From Psychroserpens sp. Hel_I_66 (GTDB lineage: Bacteria > Bacteroidota > Bacteroidia > Flavobacteriales > Flavobacteriaceae): a stretch of 64,000 nucleotides of DNA. The translations under genes and the position numbers were made by a program. Below are positions 62,398 to 64,000 of the stretch, one piece after another (position 1 is the first letter of the stretch; each line of letters begins with the position of its first letter). Under the pieces are notes generated by a model. That model had not been told where the DNA came from and searched no databases. It was given only the letters and a program-made list of their open reading frames with translations. The stretch lies in contig NZ_JUGU01000001.1 of NCBI RefSeq assembly GCF_000799465.1, forward strand, positions 1,116,001-1,180,000. The letters are read 5' to 3'.

Positions 62398-62886
62398 ATG
62401 AAAAGAATACTTTTAGTAGCTATTGCTTTTATTGGATTTACAACTTTATCTAATGCGCAGGATATTTCGGATAACGCGATTGGTCTTCGTTTAGGTGATA
62501 GTGATGGTTTTGGAGCTGAGATTTCTTACCAAAGAGGTCTTGGAGATAACAATCGTGTTGAAATTGATTTAGGCCTAAGAAGCGGTAATGGTTATGATGG
62601 CTTTAAACTTGCTGGTATCTACCAATGGGTTTGGAATATTGAAGGTGGCTTTAACTGGTACGCAGGTGTTGGTGGAGGTGTTGGATCATACAGCTTTGAC
62701 AAACCTTTTAATGACAATAATGATGACAGCGAAACTTTTTTCTTTGCTGCTGGTGACATTGGTATTGAGTACAATTTTGATTTCCCTTTACAATTATCAC
62801 TTGATGCTAGACCTGAATTAGGTTTTGGTGATTTTAGAGATGATTTGGATTTTGATATCGCACTAGGGATTAGATACAGATTCTAA
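62398..62886 (+). CDS. small outer-membrane beta-barrel protein
   Basis: A 162-residue protein with a signal peptide (KRILLVAIAFIGFTTLSNA, cut before QDIS). The mature part is an alternating Gly- and aromatic-rich beta pattern ending in the sequence IRYRF; the terminal Phe is a typical outer-membrane insertion signal. Eight strands are plausible. It has no catalytic motif. It stands alone with its own terminator. Confidence 0.75.
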   Translation: MKRILLVAIAFIGFTTLSNAQDISDNAIGLRLGDSDGFGAEISYQRGLGDNNRVEIDLGLRSGNGYDGFKLAGIYQWVWNIEGGFNWYAGVGGGVGSYSFDKPFNDNNDDSETFFFAAGDIGIEYNFDFPLQLSLDARPELGFGDFRDDLDFDIALGIRYRF

Positions 62887-62906
62887 CTATAGAGAACAAT
62901 TTAATT

Positions 62907-62940
62907 AAAGCTACTTCATTTGAAGTAGCTTTTTTTTTTA
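62907..62940 (+). terminator. Rho-independent terminator
   Basis: AAAGCTACTTC (62907-62917) pairs with GAAGTAGCTTT (62922-62932) around a 4-nt loop, followed by a T-run to 62939. It ends the barrel-protein gene. Confidence 0.92.
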
Positions 62941-63453
62941 CAAATACCGTTCTCTAATAATCTCGCAATGGTGATTCTCATGACCAATTATAATAAACGC
63001 CACAGCTCTTGGAGATAAATTACTGCTGCTTGCAATTCCTATTTCTGTAAGCATTTCTAAAGAAAAACTTTCAAACAACATAATACTTGCCAGCCTTACA
63101 GCTTTATATTCGTTCATTAAACTAATTATCGATCTGTCGCTTGCATTGCAGGAAAGAACATATTGATCTTGGTCATATCCTGGAAATAATGTTTTATCCT
63201 TTCTCGCGATACACAAAGCCCTATAGGCAAAAACGCGCTCTGTATCAATTAAATGCTGGATAATCTCCTTGATGGTCCATTTATCTTTTTCGTATCTATA
63301 GTCTAATTTATCTTCTGGAATAGACTCCAAAAAAGCTATAGTAACATCTCCATTTTCCTTTAAACCTTTTGAAATACTCGCATCTCCAGCTTTTTGAATA
63401 TATTGCTGGTAATATGGGTTGTACTCGTTGATTGATAAATCTTCTTTTGTCAT
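62938..63453 (-). CDS. DinB-family protein
   Basis: A 171-residue four-helix protein of the DinB/YfiT metal-binding superfamily, often thiol-transferase-like. The metal-binding histidines fit IKEIIQHLIDTERVFAYRAL and FIIIGHENHHCEII. The ATG at 63453 is preferred to a TTG two codons upstream. Its function in flavobacteria is unknown. The stop is only a few bases from the barrel-gene terminator. Confidence 0.8.
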   Translation of the reverse strand: MTKEDLSINEYNPYYQQYIQKAGDASISKGLKENGDVTIAFLESIPEDKLDYRYEKDKWTIKEIIQHLIDTERVFAYRALCIARKDKTLFPGYDQDQYVLSCNASDRSIISLMNEYKAVRLASIMLFESFSLEMLTEIGIASSSNLSPRAVAFIIIGHENHHCEIIRERYL

Positions 63454-63479
63454 AATCAAATTTTAAAAATTAAAAGTAA

Positions 63480-63514
63480 TAAAAAACCCTTCAATACCAT
63501 TGTAATGAAGGGTT
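63480..63514 (-). terminator. Rho-independent terminator of the Lrp-family gene
   Basis: Read on the minus strand, AACCCTTCA (63514-63506) pairs with TGAAGGGTT (63494-63486), followed by a T-run. It lies 23 bp after the stop of the Lrp/AsnC-like gene. Confidence 0.85.
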
Positions 63515-63536
63515 AACTTATACTATATCAATATTT

Positions 63537-64000
63537 TTATAGTTCGTTAAAAATCGTATGCATTAGACGTTTTTTATCGTTAATACTCTCTTCAAGACTA
63601 ATCATGGTTTCTGTTCTATAGATGCCCTCAATATCATCTAACATAAAAATAATGTCTTTTGCGTGAGATGTATTTTTAGCTCTCACCTTGCAGAAAATAT
63701 TAAATTTACCAGTTGTAATGTGAGCAACTGTTACATAGGGAATCTCTTGTATACGCTCTAAAACAAATTTAGTTTGAGACGTGTTATTTAAAAACACACC
63801 AACATATGCAATAAAAGAATATCCTAACTTTAAATAATCTAATGTTAAAGAAGACCCACGAATTATTCCTGCCTCTTCCATTTTCTTTACCCTAACATGA
63901 ACTGTACCAGCAGAAATCACTAATTTTTTAGCAATATCAGTGAAAGGAATTCTAGTATTATCAATCAACATATCTAATATTTGGTGATCAATCTCGTCTA
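63537..64000 (-). CDS. Lrp/AsnC-family transcriptional regulator, 5' truncated
   Basis: About 153 residues are visible; the frame continues past the window edge (the residues before the internal Met read DEIDHQILD), so the true start lies outside. The N-terminal winged HTH has IPFTDIAKKLVISAGTVHVRVKKMEEAGII, and the C-terminal RAM domain has VTVAHITTGKFNIFCKVRAKN. The family controls amino-acid metabolism by binding small amino acids. It ends at the terminator to the left. The regulated genes cannot be told. Confidence 0.9.
   Translation of the reverse strand, partial: DEIDHQILDMLIDNTRIPFTDIAKKLVISAGTVHVRVKKMEEAGIIRGSSLTLDYLKLGYSFIAYVGVFLNNTSQTKFVLERIQEIPYVTVAHITTGKFNIFCKVRAKNTSHAKDIIFMLDDIEGIYRTETMISLEESINDKKRLMHTIFNEL

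Overview
The window is AT-rich bacterial DNA that reads as a chromosome segment of a Flavobacteriaceae member (phylum Bacteroidota). Supporting signs are promoters of the Bacteroidota type (TTTG, a spacer of about 17-19 nt, then TAnnTTTG), almost no Shine-Dalgarno sequences, several TTG starts, a fused E1 alpha/beta 2-oxoacid dehydrogenase, an eIF1-like SUI1 protein, a QEGLA/DUF1704 protein, and a small outer-membrane barrel ending in an aromatic residue. I see no rRNA, tRNA, CRISPR array, transposase or prophage.

Region 1 (1-21.8 kb, all + strand) is a surface-polysaccharide locus with a natural-product assembly line inside it. It opens with a truncated polysaccharide deacetylase, a glycosyltransferase, a membrane protein related to CPBP proteases but lacking their key residues, and a methyltransferase. 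Next come a 2215-residue NRPS-PKS hybrid (A-PCP-KS-AT-ACP-aminotransferase), a 1337-residue NRPS (C-A-PCP-TE) and their own Sfp-type phosphopantetheinyl transferase. A sugar aminotransferase, a membrane UDP-sugar 4,6-dehydratase, a Wza-like export lipoprotein and a Wzc-like tyrosine kinase close the locus at a strong terminator. The domain order predicts an amino acid (proline-like pocket) extended by malonate, transaminated at the beta-carbon, joined to a second amino acid and released.

Region 2 (21.9-34.7 kb) carries proline dehydrogenase, 3-dehydroquinate synthase, a secreted unknown, topoisomerase III, a pseudouridine synthase and a cold-shock-domain protein. It then has a TetR - ABC - HlyD - TolC operon that looks like a type I-style tripartite exporter, but whose ABC ATPase keeps only the Walker A motif.

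Region 3 (34.7-49.2 kb) is mostly housekeeping: an SF2 helicase, an orphan ExbD, a 3D-domain lipoprotein, a TPR membrane protein, the fused E1 enzyme, and an operon of SUI1, DUF1835, nucleoside phosphorylase and a cytosolic binding protein. Uracil-DNA glycosylase, MutS2 and a DCC-family protein follow. Between the helicase and ExbD lies an orphan transcript candidate with two tiny ORFs and a strong terminator.

Region 4 (49.2-64 kb) starts with a candidate structured RNA that has its own promoter. It is followed by a tight six-gene minus-strand operon: two GshB-like ATP-grasp ligases, a DUF1704 metallopeptidase, an N-formylglutamate amidohydrolase-family enzyme, a small TerB-like protein and a rhodanese. 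The rest is a dicarboxylate/amino-acid symporter, chorismate synthase, an LpxH-like phosphatase, a YdiJ-like FAD/Fe-S dehydrogenase, a small barrel protein, a DinB-like protein and a truncated Lrp/AsnC regulator.

Across the whole window the octamer TTCCGAAG (either strand) recurs at least 45 times, where about one would be expected by chance. It occurs in genes and in gaps, and once as an inverted pair. Together with the assembly line, the six-gene ATP-grasp operon and the structured RNA, it is the most interesting signal here.
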